A stretch of 64,000 nucleotides of DNA from Anabaena sp051781005 (GCF_051781005.1 NZ_JBPWOA010000026.1:186001-250000); one strand, 5' to 3'; shown: positions 52,985 to 62,586, numbered from the stretch's first letter. Numbers and translations are program-made. The notes: generated by a model not told the origin, from the sequence alone.

Positions 52985-53038
52985 TCTTGTGGGATGGGCA
53001 TACTTCGACAAGCTCAGTACAAGTCTTGCCCGTCCTGT
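52985..53038. repeat. CTTGTGG repeat interrupted by another repeat
   Basis: TTGTGGGATGGGCAT and TTGCCCGTCC are the start of the family seen complete at 33651 and 57012. They are separated by about 25 bases with ACTTCGACAAGCTCAGTACA, a repeat of a different type. Confidence 0.7.
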
Positions 53039-53045
53039 TCATATT

Positions 53046-55112
53046 TTAAGCTAGTCCTACAGATGAAATCAGAACATCAATGATTTTGATAGCGATAAAA
53101 GGAGCAACCACACCACCTAATCCATAGATAAAAATATTGCGTTGTAAAAGTTGATCAGCCGTTAGGGATCTAAATTTTACACCAGTTAATGCCAAGGGAA
53201 TCAAAGCCGGAATGATTAAAGCATTGTAAATCAAAGCTGATAAAACAGCAGATTGGGTACTTACTAAACCCATAATATTGAGACTACTAACACCAATCCC
53301 TGGGAAAATAGCCGGAATAATGGCAAAGTATTTAGCCACATCATTAGCAATAGAGAAAGTAGTCAATGCGCCACGAGTAATTAGTAATTGTTTACCAATA
53401 GTGACGATATCTATTAATTTGGTTGGGTCAGAATCTAGATCAACCATATTAGCCGCTTCCTTTGCGGCTTGTGTACCAGAATTCATTGCCACTCCGACAT
53501 TTGCCTGAGCTAAAGCTGGAGCATCATTAGTACCATCTCCAGTCATTGCCACCAATTTTCCTTGGGCTTGTTCGTTACGAATTACTTCAATTTTATCTTC
53601 TGGAGTTGCCTCGGCAATAAAGTCATCTACACCTGCTTCTTTGGCGATAACAGAAGCAGTAATGCGATTATCTCCTGTGAGCATAATGGTTTTAATACCC
53701 ATCCGGCGCATTTGACCAAATCTTTCTTGAATGCCTGGTTTGATAATATCTTTGAGGTAAATTACACCAAAAATATCACCATCTTGACAGACTGCTAATG
53801 GCGTTCCACCTAATCTAGAAATTCGTTCATAAGCTACATCTAGTTCTGGGGTTAATTTTCCATTCCGAGAACGGACAAATCCTTTAATTGCATCTACAGC
53901 ACCTTTGCGAATTTGCACTCCATTTGCTAAATCAATACCACTCATACGGGTTTTGGCTGAAAATTCAATACCTTCTGCTTGTTTCGAGTCGAAATTTAAT
54001 TTTGCACCTAATTTTTCTGCTAACTTAATGATTGATTTTCCTTCTGGTGTTTCATCAAACACACTAGAATCAAGGGAAATTTGAGCAACTTCCTGGAGTG
54101 AGTGACCTTGAACAGGAATAAATTCCTCCGCCATACGGTTTCCTAAAGTAATCGTTCCTGTTTTATCTAAAACTAAAGTGTTAATATCTCCGCAAGCTTC
54201 TACAGCCCTTCCAGAGGTAGCAATGACGTTAAATTGAGCTACTCTATCCATTCCCGCAATTCCAATTGCGCTTAATAATCCCCCAATCGTAGTCGGAATT
54301 AACGCCACTAATAAGGCGATTAATACTGCAATACTGACGGGTGACTTGACATAAACTGAAACTGTAGGCAAGGTGACAATTACCACTAAAAAAACTTGAG
54401 TTAAAACTGCTAAAAGTACAGTTAAAGCAATTTCATTGGGGGTTTTACTGCGGGAAGCGCCTTCTACCAAAGCAATCATTCGGTCAATAAAACCTTGACC
54501 TGGTTCTGATGTAATTCTAATAATCAGTTCATCAGAAATAATGCGAGTTCCTCCAGTCACAGAACTAGCAATATCAGTCCCCGGTTGTTTTAAGACTGGT
54601 GCTGATTCTCCAGTAATAGCTGATTCATCAACAGAGGCCAAACCAGCAATTACTTCTCCGTCTGCGGGAATAAAATCACCAGAGATAACTTTAATTTGGT
54701 CGCCACGACCTAAGCTAGTGGAATTAACTTCTTGAATAGAACCATCAGGGAGAATTTTTCGGGCTGTAACATCAGCTTTTGTGGCGCGGAGAGAGTCAGC
54801 TTGAGCTTTACCTCTTCCTTCTGCCACAGCTTCAGCAAAGTTAGCAAAAACAACGGTGAAGAACAGAATTATGGTAATTAGTCCGTTAAAAAGTCGCGGG
54901 TTGTTACCAGTTGTAGTTCCAAATAAATTGGGGTCAATTGTCACTAAGGCTGTAATAATCGTACCTACCCACACCAGGAACATGACTGGATTTTTCAGCA
55001 TATTGCGTGGGTTGAGTTTGATAAATGCTTGTTTAAATGCCCTGGAGTAGAGTCCCGCAGTTTTGGCTTTGGGTGTATGTTTGCGTTGTTGTCGAGTTTT
55101 TGTAGTTGTCAT
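53046..55112 (-). CDS. kdpB: Potassium-transporting ATPase catalytic subunit KdpB
   Basis: KdpB is the P-type ATPase subunit that hydrolyses ATP. The 688-residue protein has the phosphorylation site DKTGTITLGN, the TGES-type motif in AITGESAPVLKQPG, and the hinge motif MTGDGTNDAPALAQANVGVA. The membrane segments include IAVLIALLVALIPTTIGGLL. The length is normal, with an N-terminal polybasic extension (TKTRQQRKHTPKAKT). It follows kdpA by 69 bases containing an AACGCAGAGG-type repeat. Confidence 0.97.
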   Translation of the reverse strand: MTTTKTRQQRKHTPKAKTAGLYSRAFKQAFIKLNPRNMLKNPVMFLVWVGTIITALVTIDPNLFGTTTGNNPRLFNGLITIILFFTVVFANFAEAVAEGRGKAQADSLRATKADVTARKILPDGSIQEVNSTSLGRGDQIKVISGDFIPADGEVIAGLASVDESAITGESAPVLKQPGTDIASSVTGGTRIISDELIIRITSEPGQGFIDRMIALVEGASRSKTPNEIALTVLLAVLTQVFLVVIVTLPTVSVYVKSPVSIAVLIALLVALIPTTIGGLLSAIGIAGMDRVAQFNVIATSGRAVEACGDINTLVLDKTGTITLGNRMAEEFIPVQGHSLQEVAQISLDSSVFDETPEGKSIIKLAEKLGAKLNFDSKQAEGIEFSAKTRMSGIDLANGVQIRKGAVDAIKGFVRSRNGKLTPELDVAYERISRLGGTPLAVCQDGDIFGVIYLKDIIKPGIQERFGQMRRMGIKTIMLTGDNRITASVIAKEAGVDDFIAEATPEDKIEVIRNEQAQGKLVAMTGDGTNDAPALAQANVGVAMNSGTQAAKEAANMVDLDSDPTKLIDIVTIGKQLLITRGALTTFSIANDVAKYFAIIPAIFPGIGVSSLNIMGLVSTQSAVLSALIYNALIIPALIPLALTGVKFRSLTADQLLQRNIFIYGLGGVVAPFIAIKIIDVLISSVGLA

Positions 55113-55132
55113 GGAATTTTAGTTGTTTTTGT

Positions 55133-55174
55133 AACGCAGAGGGTCGCGGAGGTCAGCGCAGAGGTACGCGGAGG
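55133..55174. repeat. AACGCAGAGG-type dispersed repeat, kdpA-kdpB gap
   Basis: It reads AACGCAGAGGGTCGCGGAGG then TCAGCGCAGAGGTACGCGGA, a tandem of two similar halves. It fills most of the short kdpA-kdpB gap. Confidence 0.75.
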
Positions 55175-55181
55175 TTTTATC

Positions 55182-56867
55182 CTACCCACCTCTGCTAATC
55201 AAAAATGCTTCGGCAATGGGGCCTAAAACTAGTACGGGGAAGAAGGTGAGCGCCCCAAGAATTAAAATCACTCCTCCGGTGATGCCAGTAAATAGTCTGG
55301 TATCGGTTCTCAAAGTACCTGCGCTGATAGGCACAAGTTGCTTGCGAGACATACTATCTGCTAACAGTAGTAGAGCAATTATGGAGATATAACGCCCTGC
55401 TAAAATGCTGACGCTGGTGCTGAGGTTCCACCACAAAGTTCCATCTCCCAATCCTTCAAAACCAGAACCGTTGTTAGCTGCGGCGGAAGCATATTCATAA
55501 ACTACTTGGGAAACTCCATGAAAACCTGGGTTAGTAATTCCTCCTAGTGCATCAGGAAAAGCAAATACAATTGACCAAGGAATTAAAATGGCGAAGGGGT
55601 GAATTAATAAAACTACGCTGGCTAGAACAATTTCTTTTTTCTCTATTTTGCGTCCTAAAAATTCTGGGGTGCGTCCTACCATTAACCCTGTTAGGAAGAC
55701 TGCCAAAATTAAGTAGAGAAATAAATATGCTGTCCCGGTTCCTTGTCCTCCCCAAATAATTTGTAGGAAGAGGTTAAAAAGAGTGGCAAATCCTCCTGGT
55801 GGCATGAGGGAGTCGTGCATTCCATTGACAGCACCGCACATGGTGGCTGTGGTCATTACTGCCCATAGTGCTGTTTGCGCCCAACCAAATCTGACTTCTT
55901 TGCCTTCTAAGTTGGGTTGTTGTTCTCCTAATAGGTTGTTAACGAGGGGATTTCCTTGGTATTCACCAATTGCGGCTACACCTACTAAAATGATGAAGAT
56001 GATAAAAACCATCCAGAAGACTAACCAGGATTGTTTAATATTGTTAGCAAATACGCCGTATGTGTAAATAAATGCTGAGGGAATGGATATCATTGCCCAG
56101 GTTTCTAATAAGTTTGTAAATCCATTGGGATTTTCATAAGGATGGGCTGAGTTAATGCCAAAGAAGCCACCACCGTTTTCGCCAATTTGTTTGATAATTT
56201 CATAGTGGGCAACGGGTCCTCGTGCGATCGCTTGTGTTGCTCCTTCTAATGTGGTCGCTGTTTCCACTCCTGCAAGGGTTTCGGGTACTCCTGCCATCAT
56301 TAACAACAATCCCCCTACAACAGACATAGGTAGCAAAATTCGGGTGATTGATTTGCTTAAATCAATATAAAAGTTGCCTAAAGTCCTACCAGTTAAACCG
56401 CGAATAAAGGCGATTCCCACCGCTAATCCTGTGGCTGCTGAGGTAAACATTAAAAAACCTAAAGCAAATGTTTGGCTGGCATAACTGTAGGTTGTTTCAC
56501 CAGAATAATGTTGTTGGTCTGTGTTGGTAAGAAAGGAAAGTGTGGTGTGCAGTGCTAAATGCCAATTCGGCGCATTTAGCCCTGTGGGATTTAATGGTAG
56601 CCATCCCTGAAGCATCAAGATTAAATAAACTAAAATCCCCATGATGAGGTTGCTATACAGCACCGCTTGGGTATATTGCCAGCCTGTCATTTCATCATGG
56701 GGACGCACTCCGCTTAAGGTGTAAATTACTTTTTCTAGGGGATTTAAAACTCTATCAAGGAGTGTTTTTTCTCCTAGAAAAACCTGTGCTATATATTTCC
56801 CAAGTAAGGGAGTTGTTGCTATGACTATTAGTAATGTCAATGCAATTTGTATCCATCCTTGTAACAT
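55182..56867 (-). CDS. kdpA: Potassium-transporting ATPase channel-like subunit KdpA
   Basis: KdpA binds and conducts K+ in the pump. The 561-residue membrane protein has about ten helices and selectivity-filter-like loops, for example SFLTNTDQQHYSGETTYSYA, IGENGGGFFGINSAHPYENP and ASAAANNGSGFEGLG. These signatures and the length are normal for KdpA. It is the first gene of the kdp operon. No KdpD/KdpE pair is found next to it. Confidence 0.97.
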   Translation of the reverse strand: MLQGWIQIALTLLIVIATTPLLGKYIAQVFLGEKTLLDRVLNPLEKVIYTLSGVRPHDEMTGWQYTQAVLYSNLIMGILVYLILMLQGWLPLNPTGLNAPNWHLALHTTLSFLTNTDQQHYSGETTYSYASQTFALGFLMFTSAATGLAVGIAFIRGLTGRTLGNFYIDLSKSITRILLPMSVVGGLLLMMAGVPETLAGVETATTLEGATQAIARGPVAHYEIIKQIGENGGGFFGINSAHPYENPNGFTNLLETWAMISIPSAFIYTYGVFANNIKQSWLVFWMVFIIFIILVGVAAIGEYQGNPLVNNLLGEQQPNLEGKEVRFGWAQTALWAVMTTATMCGAVNGMHDSLMPPGGFATLFNLFLQIIWGGQGTGTAYLFLYLILAVFLTGLMVGRTPEFLGRKIEKKEIVLASVVLLIHPFAILIPWSIVFAFPDALGGITNPGFHGVSQVVYEYASAAANNGSGFEGLGDGTLWWNLSTSVSILAGRYISIIALLLLADSMSRKQLVPISAGTLRTDTRLFTGITGGVILILGALTFFPVLVLGPIAEAFLISRGG

Positions 56868-57011
56868 TGTTTTAGAAAATCTCCTGGAGAGTAATGAGTG
56901 CTGATTGAAGAAGAATTCAGAAGTCAGAATTCTGTTCGATAATATTCTCTAAGGTAAGTATTCAGGATAGAGAATACAAAAGTCAGGAGAATAGGGAACA
57001 CCAGAAAATAA

Positions 57012-57114
57012 ATTATCCAGTCTTGTGGGATGGGCATCCTGCCCGTCCTTGATAATTTGCGGGCAAGATGCCCGCACCACAAGAAATTTTTGTACATTTT
57101 TTTATTTGGAAGTC
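57012..57114. repeat. CTTGTGG...CCACAAG dispersed repeat, full copy 2
   Basis: Same outer parts as 33651-33754 (CTTGTGGGATGGGCATCCTG at the start; CCACAAGAAATTTT and TTTTTATTTGGAAGTC at the end), with a different central hairpin, GCGGGCAAGATGCCCGC. The outer parts are nearly identical between copies, whereas the hairpin varies in sequence but not in pairing. Confidence 0.85.
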
Positions 57115-57717
57115 CCATAAAGCTTTTTTAGTCAACTTTGATGATTTTGATAAAATCTCTCTTCTCTCTATTCTTCATTTCATAAGCATTCTGACTCCTT
57201 GCCCTGAGCGTTCACGTAGTGTGTCGAAGACAAGTCGATAGCGGAGCGTGGCGTTAGCCATAGGGCTGACTCCTGAATTCTTACTTCTCTAAGTTGTAAT
57301 AATTTGTATCATCAATTATTTTATGAACTAAAACAAGTAATAGAGGGATATAAAACAGAGTTTATTTTTTATATATAAATGTTTAGTGCGTTTAGTTAAT
57401 ATCTATATCAACTGTTTATTTTTTAGATAAACTCTTTGAGGATGGTAAATAATTGGGCATTAATCAGTGTAAGATTAAATTGTGTTCCTGTATCGTGCTG
57501 GAAGACGAACCGCAGAGACGCAGAGAGCGCAGAGCTAGAGAAAAAGAGATGTTTGTTTACGGCACGCTTGAGCGTTCACATCTGAATTTGGAATTGCTAT
57601 ATAATTTTTTTAGTAAGGATTCAGGATACAAAATGTTTGATATAGCAGGGAACTCTTAACAGTCAGGGGGAGAAATTTCCTTCTTCTTTCTTTGTTCCTC
57701 CTGACCAAATAATTACT

Positions 57718-57846
57718 AATTCGTAATTCGTAATTCGTAATTAAAGAGGGTACAAGCCCCCACTAAATACAAGATTTAGTGGTCTACAATTAGTGGTAGG
57801 TTCAAGCATCCACTGCTTGCAATTACGAATTACGAATTACGAATTA
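57718..57846. repeat. Inverted pair of TAATTCG heptamer arrays
   Basis: About 26 bases of TAATTCG repeats on the left are matched by a perfect inverted array (AATTACG units) on the right, about 77 bases on. Together they can form a long stem; smaller palindromes lie in the loop. It is upstream of the kinase gene. Confidence 0.8.
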
Positions 57847-57908
57847 TTTTGACTCCTGAATTCTTACTTTTTTAGTTCACACAATAAATAATAGTTATTG
57901 TTTTTTAA

Positions 57909-59003
57909 ATGGTATATTTCCAAGCTAAATTACCTGATCAAGAATCGTCTTTAGGCAAATATTTGCTCATCGCTGTTTTATTTATAATTGCGCTAGTTTT
58001 GGAGTACTCTACACCAACTGAATATGTGTTTGGCTACCTCTACACGGGGCCAATTTTGTTAGCAAACTCCTGGTTGGGAAGGCGTGGAAACTTTCAAGCG
58101 ACCTTTATTGCTGTGTGCTTAACTATGCTCAATCTTGTAGTGCCAGGAGGTGAAGAGATGAAGATTTCTACTATAGCCAGTAGAGCGATCGCAGGAATGG
58201 CTTTGATTGTTACAGGTGTTTTGAGCGATCGCTTGCGTCGTTCGGAAGATGCGATCGCTATCACCCATGCTAAGTTGGAAGCTCAAGAGGAGTTATCTAG
58301 AGTGCGAGAAGACTTTGCTTCTACTCTCACCCATGATTTAAAAACGCCCCTATTAGGCGCAATTGAAACTCTCAAAGCTTTTGAACAAGAAAAGTTTGGT
58401 GTCGTTTTACCAGCACAGCAAAAAGTTTTGGCGACAATGACACGCAGTCATCAAACTTCCCTACAATTGCTAGAAACTTTATTAGATATTTATCGCAATG
58501 ATACTGAAGGTTTAAAACTAGTCTTAGCACCTGTGGATTTAGCTATCTTGGCAGAAGATACCGCTGCTACTCTCTCTGAGTTAGCTTCTAGTCGTCGCGT
58601 TTATCTCTCACTTAACTATGGTGACTCTGATTGGCGACAATCGCTTTGGGTTAAAGGTGATGCCCTCCAACTGCAACGAGTTTTTACCAATCTTCTCATC
58701 AATGCTATCAATCATTCTCGACGTAGTGAACGTGTTGAAGTGGTGTTAGAATCCCAAGCTTCCTATCAAGTGGTGAAAATCTTGGATACAGGTGGAGGTA
58801 TTCAACCTGAACAGTTCCCCCATTTATTTGAACGATTTTATCAAGGACATAGCAATCGTCAAGCAAAAGGTTCTGGATTAGGACTTTATCTATCTCGGCA
58901 AATTATTGAAGCTCATAACGGTATAATTTGGGCAGAGAACAGAATACCCATCGGTGCTATGTTTGCTTTCAAACTCCCTGTTAACCATTTTAGTCCTCTT
59001 TAA
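57909..59003 (+). CDS. Membrane histidine kinase
   Basis: A 364-residue kinase. The N-terminal 105 residues hold three or four membrane helices (LLIAVLFIIALVLEYSTPTE and IASRAIAGMALIVTGVLS are the clearest) with almost no periplasmic domain, so sensing is probably within the membrane. The core has phospho-accepting His in STLTHDLKTPLLGAIETLKA, N box NLLINAINHS, and G boxes DTGGGIQ and GSGLGLYLSRQI. It lies 9 bases before a NarL-type regulator, clearly its partner. Neighbouring kdp genes make a link to potassium or osmotic signals conceivable but unproven. Confidence 0.93.
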   Translation: MVYFQAKLPDQESSLGKYLLIAVLFIIALVLEYSTPTEYVFGYLYTGPILLANSWLGRRGNFQATFIAVCLTMLNLVVPGGEEMKISTIASRAIAGMALIVTGVLSDRLRRSEDAIAITHAKLEAQEELSRVREDFASTLTHDLKTPLLGAIETLKAFEQEKFGVVLPAQQKVLATMTRSHQTSLQLLETLLDIYRNDTEGLKLVLAPVDLAILAEDTAATLSELASSRRVYLSLNYGDSDWRQSLWVKGDALQLQRVFTNLLINAINHSRRSERVEVVLESQASYQVVKILDTGGGIQPEQFPHLFERFYQGHSNRQAKGSGLGLYLSRQIIEAHNGIIWAENRIPIGAMFAFKLPVNHFSPL

Positions 59004-59012
59004 CTGTGCCAG

Positions 59013-59678
59013 ATGGTATCTACTCCAATCAAAATTCTCCTAGTTGAGGATGATGAACTCTTTCGCTTAGGGTTACGCGTGCGATTGCAACAGGAAACAG
59101 GGTTAGAAATTATCGCTGAGGCTGAAGATGGAGAAACAGCTATTGAGTTAGTCAACCAACATTCTCTTGATGTAGTGCTTTTAGATGTAGGATTACCAGG
59201 AATTGGGGGAATTGAAGCCTGTCAGCAAATTAAACAGAAATATCCCTATTTACCAGTTCTGATATTAACTTCCCATTCTCAAAAATCCTTGATTACGCAG
59301 TTAATTGCCGCAGGCGCTCAAGGCTATTGTCTCAAAGGAATTCCTGCTGAAAAATTAATTTTAGCACTTCGTTCTGTTGCAACTGGGGCATCTTGGTGGG
59401 ATGAAACGGCAACGAAAGAAATTCGGTCTAATTTTACATCTGATTCTAGTCAAATTGACTCAGAAAATAGCTCAAAACCTGCTAATCCACTTACCCAAAG
59501 AGAAAGAGAAATTCTCACACTGTTAGCAGCCAGAAAAACAAATCAAGAAATTGCCCTGTCACTCTACATTACGCCAGGAACAGTTAGGGTACACGTCCAT
59601 GCAATTTTGCAAAAACTAGAAGTTAGCGATCGCTCTCAAGCCGTTGTTGTCGCTTTACAAAAACGACTGATAAATTAA
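59013..59678 (+). CDS. NarL/FixJ-family response regulator
   Basis: A 221-residue regulator. The receiver domain (residues 6 to 120) has phospho-acceptor Asp in VVLLDVGLPGIGG and switch residues in LILTSHSQ and GYCLKG. The LuxR-type helix-turn-helix at the C-terminus reads LTQREREILTLLAARKTNQE and continues IALSLYITPGTVRVHVHAIL. It is immediately downstream of its kinase and certainly co-transcribed. Targets are unknown. Confidence 0.95.
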   Translation: MVSTPIKILLVEDDELFRLGLRVRLQQETGLEIIAEAEDGETAIELVNQHSLDVVLLDVGLPGIGGIEACQQIKQKYPYLPVLILTSHSQKSLITQLIAAGAQGYCLKGIPAEKLILALRSVATGASWWDETATKEIRSNFTSDSSQIDSENSSKPANPLTQREREILTLLAARKTNQEIALSLYITPGTVRVHVHAILQKLEVSDRSQAVVVALQKRLIN

Positions 59679-59757
59679 TTCGTAATTCGTAATTCGTAAT
59701 TATTTATTTTCCCCCTGCTCCCCGCTCCCTGCTCCCTGCTCCCCTGCCTCCTATCCC
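59679..59757. repeat. TAATTCG and CTCCCTG short tandem repeats
   Basis: Three TAATTCG units directly follow the regulator stop, then CTCCCTGCTCCCTGCTCCC repeats run up to the end of the channel gene. The two convergent genes are thus separated only by STRR sequence. Confidence 0.8.
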
Positions 59758-60843
59758 CTAACTATTCTTCGGTTTTCGTAGTTGCTGAGAATTAATCGGG
59801 CCAAGAATTTGGTTGAGACTCTGCAATTGTTCAGCCGTACCCATACAAATTAAGGTATCTCCTGGCATTAAAACTGTATCTCCAGTTGGTCCACCGATCA
59901 GATTGCCATCAGTACGGCGAATAGCTAAAACTAAAGCCCCAGATTGCGATCGCAATTTCGCTTTTTGCAAACTTTGTCCTACAAAAGGACACATAGTCGG
60001 GTCAAGTAAAAATTCTTCCATATATAACTGGCGGTCTGCACCAGTCAAAATCCCATCCACAAAGTCCAAAACTTGAGGTCTAAGGGCTGCTGCTGCCATT
60101 CGCTTACCGCCGGTAATATAAGGGGAAATCACCGCGTCTGCACCGCCTCGTTGTAACTTTTTCAAAGCCTCCTCTGTACTTGCCCGTGCGATCGCTCGAA
60201 TACCAGGATTTAATGTTTTTACAGATAAAACTATATATAAATTTTCAGCATCAGAAGGAAGTGCAGCCACAATACAAATTGCTCGTTCAATGCCAACTTT
60301 CAACAGCGTATCATCTAAGGTCGCATCACCTTGATATGCCGTGTAACCCTCTGCCTGCGCCCTTTGTACCGATTCCATCTCCGCATCAATGACAACAAAA
60401 GTCACCCCTTCGGCTCGAAACTCCTTGGCAATTTGTCGCCCAGTTCGGCTGAAACCACAAATGATGTAATGTCCAGAAAGGGATTCCATTAAGCGCCTTT
60501 GTTGCCGTAGTCGAATTCCTTCTTGAAAATAGCCTTGAATTACAGCTTCTGTAAATCTATTGACAATGTAACCGATATTGACTACACCCATCAAAATCAG
60601 AGCAATTGTAAATAACCTGCCGCGACTACCTAGCGGGTGAGTCTCGCCATAACCTACAGTTGCCAAGGTAATTACAGTCATGTAAGCTGCATCTTCCCAT
60701 GACCAGCCCTCCACCAACCAATACCATAAAGTCCCAATGAGGAACACAAAGCCAAGGGCCACTGCCCCAGCCATTAATTCTTGTTGAATCCGTTTATATT
60801 TTTGCTCAAGGGTAGAATACACAAATTTTTTTACTGCTGACAC
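59758..60843 (-). CDS. Potassium channel with TrkA-N/TrkA-C (RCK) domains
   Basis: A 361-residue channel with two membrane helices (GAVALGFVFLIGTLWYWLVE and FTIALILMGVVNIGYIVNRF) and the K+ selectivity filter ATVGYGETHPL in the pore loop. The cytoplasmic RCK-N domain starts HYIICGFSRTGRQIAKEF with the nucleotide loop and VVIDAE. A TrkA-C domain covers the last 85 residues (ALVLAIRRTDGNLIGGPTGD). It resembles MthK/SynK-type ligand-gated channels. Being near kdpABC, it may balance K+ uptake, which is inference. Confidence 0.94.
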   Translation of the reverse strand: MSAVKKFVYSTLEQKYKRIQQELMAGAVALGFVFLIGTLWYWLVEGWSWEDAAYMTVITLATVGYGETHPLGSRGRLFTIALILMGVVNIGYIVNRFTEAVIQGYFQEGIRLRQQRRLMESLSGHYIICGFSRTGRQIAKEFRAEGVTFVVIDAEMESVQRAQAEGYTAYQGDATLDDTLLKVGIERAICIVAALPSDAENLYIVLSVKTLNPGIRAIARASTEEALKKLQRGGADAVISPYITGGKRMAAAALRPQVLDFVDGILTGADRQLYMEEFLLDPTMCPFVGQSLQKAKLRSQSGALVLAIRRTDGNLIGGPTGDTVLMPGDTLICMGTAEQLQSLNQILGPINSQQLRKPKNS

Positions 60844-60978
60844 TCGTTTGAGGATATCTGAGCGTTAAGCTAAGAGAAAGAGTTATTTGCGGGAAATAAT
60901 TAGAAATTTTCAGAAATTTTTAATTATTTATAAAAAACTAGTACAGTAAACGATAAAGGATTTTCAGGAGGAGCGGTA

Positions 60979-62262
60979 GTGAGTTTCCAAACTCTAGTTG
61001 AACAAGCCACGATCCCCCCAGAGTCAGGTATTATGCCATCTACACCTTTCGATGCGGATAGCTTCAACGAGGCTGTCATGTCCACATACGCCCGGTTTCC
61101 ATTGGCTTTAGAACGGGGTGCGGGCTGCCGTGTGTGGGATACCCAGGGCAAGGAATATCTGGATTTTGTTGCCGGCATAGCTACTTGTACTTTGGGACAC
61201 GCCCACCCAGCAATGGTAGAAGCGGTAACACGCCAAATCCAGAAACTGCACCATGTTTCTAATTTGTACTATATTCCCGAACAAGGTGAATTAGCCAAAT
61301 GGATTGTTGATCATTCCTGTGCTGATAGGGTATTTTTCTGCAACTCTGGCGCTGAAGCCAACGAAGCAGCTATTAAACTAGTACGGAAATATGCCCACAC
61401 AGTTTTAGAGATTGCTAACCCGATCATTTTAACTGCCAATGCCAGTTTTCACGGGCGGACTTTAGCCACTGTCACTGCCACTGGACAGCCAAAGTATCAA
61501 AAGTATTTTGATCCTCTAGTGCCTGGTTTCTACTATGTAGATTACAACGATATCAGAGCAGTAGAAGCAGCCGTTACCGAATTAGATGAAGGTAATTATC
61601 GTGTTGCGGCAATTTTGATTGAACCATTGCAGGGAGAAGGTGGTGTACGCCCTGGGGATGTTGCATACTTCAAGAGGTTGCGTCAAATTTGCGATGAAAT
61701 CGGCATTTTATTGGTGTTCGATGAAGTGCAAGTGGGAATGGGACGCAGTGGGAAGTTATGGGGATATGAACATCTGGGTGTAGAACCGGATATTTTCACT
61801 AGTGCGAAGGGACTAGGTGGGGGTATTCCTATCGGTGCAATGATGAGTAAGAAGTTCTGCGATATTTTCCAACCAGGGGAACACGCGAGTACATTTGGAG
61901 GTAATCCTTTTGTCTGCGGTGTGGCTTTGAGTGTCTGCCAAACCTTGGAAAAAGAGAACATTTTGCAGAATGTGGAAGAACAGGGCGCACACTTGCGAGA
62001 AGGATTAAGAGCGATCGCTCTCAAATATCCACAGCATATCTCAGAAGTGCGCGGCTGGGGCTTAATTAACGGCATGGAAATCAAAGCAGACTCCCCGCTA
62101 ACCGCACCTGAGATTGTTAATGCTGCCATAAATGAGGGTTTATTACTCGTACCCGCTGGGCCAAAAGTCGTCCGATTTGTACCTCCTCTCATTGTCACAG
62201 AAGCAGAAATCAATCAAGCATTAAAAGCTGTAGAAAAAGCATTAGCTAAAGTCACAGCATAA
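60979..62262 (+). CDS. argD: Acetylornithine aminotransferase ArgD
   Basis: A 427-residue class III aminotransferase of arginine biosynthesis that transfers an amino group to N-acetylglutamate semialdehyde. The PLP site shows GAEANEAAIKLVRKYA, FHGRTLATVTATGQPKYQ, LVFDEVQVGMGRSGKLWGYE and the Schiff-base Lys in TSAKGLGGGIPIGAMM. The GTG start follows the strong ribosome-binding sequence AGGAGGAGCG, and gives an N-terminal extension of about 35 residues before STYARFPLALERG. Class III enzymes overlap in substrate (for example ornithine aminotransferase), but AST/ArgD-like features dominate. Confidence 0.92.
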   Translation: MSFQTLVEQATIPPESGIMPSTPFDADSFNEAVMSTYARFPLALERGAGCRVWDTQGKEYLDFVAGIATCTLGHAHPAMVEAVTRQIQKLHHVSNLYYIPEQGELAKWIVDHSCADRVFFCNSGAEANEAAIKLVRKYAHTVLEIANPIILTANASFHGRTLATVTATGQPKYQKYFDPLVPGFYYVDYNDIRAVEAAVTELDEGNYRVAAILIEPLQGEGGVRPGDVAYFKRLRQICDEIGILLVFDEVQVGMGRSGKLWGYEHLGVEPDIFTSAKGLGGGIPIGAMMSKKFCDIFQPGEHASTFGGNPFVCGVALSVCQTLEKENILQNVEEQGAHLREGLRAIALKYPQHISEVRGWGLINGMEIKADSPLTAPEIVNAAINEGLLLVPAGPKVVRFVPPLIVTEAEINQALKAVEKALAKVTA

Positions 62263-62263
62263 T

Positions 62264-62305
62264 TCGTAATTCGTAATTCGTAATTCGTAATTCGTAATTC
62301 GTAAT
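62264..62305. repeat. TAATTCG tandem repeat array
   Basis: Six head-to-tail copies of TAATTCG follow the argD stop almost directly. The last units double as one arm of a terminator-like hairpin. Confidence 0.9.
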
Positions 62306-62333
62306 TTAAGAATTATCAATTACGAATTTTTTT
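62296..62333 (+). terminator. STRR-derived terminator after argD
   Basis: AATTCGTAATT and AATTACGAATT form a perfect 11-bp stem around TAAGAATTATC, followed by seven T. The stem is built from the heptamer array itself. Confidence 0.7.
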
Positions 62334-62402
62334 ATTTCCAATTTGGAATAGAGTTTTGATAAAAATACTAGAAACTGTATTAGACATCGACCGAATTTAA
62401 AT

Positions 62403-62482
62403 ATGCGTTTTCCAGAACTCTTGTAGAGACGTGATCTGGGTAGGGATTCTCGGCTCTACATTCTTTTTCACTCCTATGTCTA
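62403..62482 (-). repeat. 80-bp dispersed repeat, copy 2
   Basis: On the minus strand it reads TAGACATAGGAGTGAAAAAG onward and matches 2171-2250 at about 70 of 80 positions. A partial CTTGTGG repeat follows at 62491-62517, so the argD-DUF1963 gap contains three repeat families in a row. Confidence 0.85.
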
Positions 62483-62586
62483 TTATATATCTTGTGGGAC
62501 GGGCATCCTGCCTGTCCAAATTATGCCAATTGAATGCATAAAAGCTTACAAATATCATTTTTTATCATAATCTGAGGTTAATTATC

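Larger units (their letters stand above)
56868..57908. other. Long intergenic region with several repeat families
   Basis: More than 1 kb without a supported gene between divergent kdpA and a kinase gene. It contains a CTTGTGG-type repeat (57012-57114), a GC-rich palindromic repeat (GCGTTCACGTAGTG to GGCGTTAGCC, about 57208-57262), an AACGCAGAG-type repeat (57507-57534) and a long inverted pair of TAATTCG heptamers (57718-57846). Short frames here (56924-57118 minus, 57453-57659 plus) are repeat artefacts. Confidence 0.7.

Noticed and set aside
57718..57846. Possible CRISPR array
   Set aside because: Units are 7 bases long with no spacers; these are STRR heptamers arranged as an inverted pair.
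57909..59678. Kinase/regulator pair as KdpD/KdpE
   Set aside because: The kinase lacks the KdpD N-terminal and Usp-like domains and the regulator is NarL type, whereas KdpE is OmpR type.
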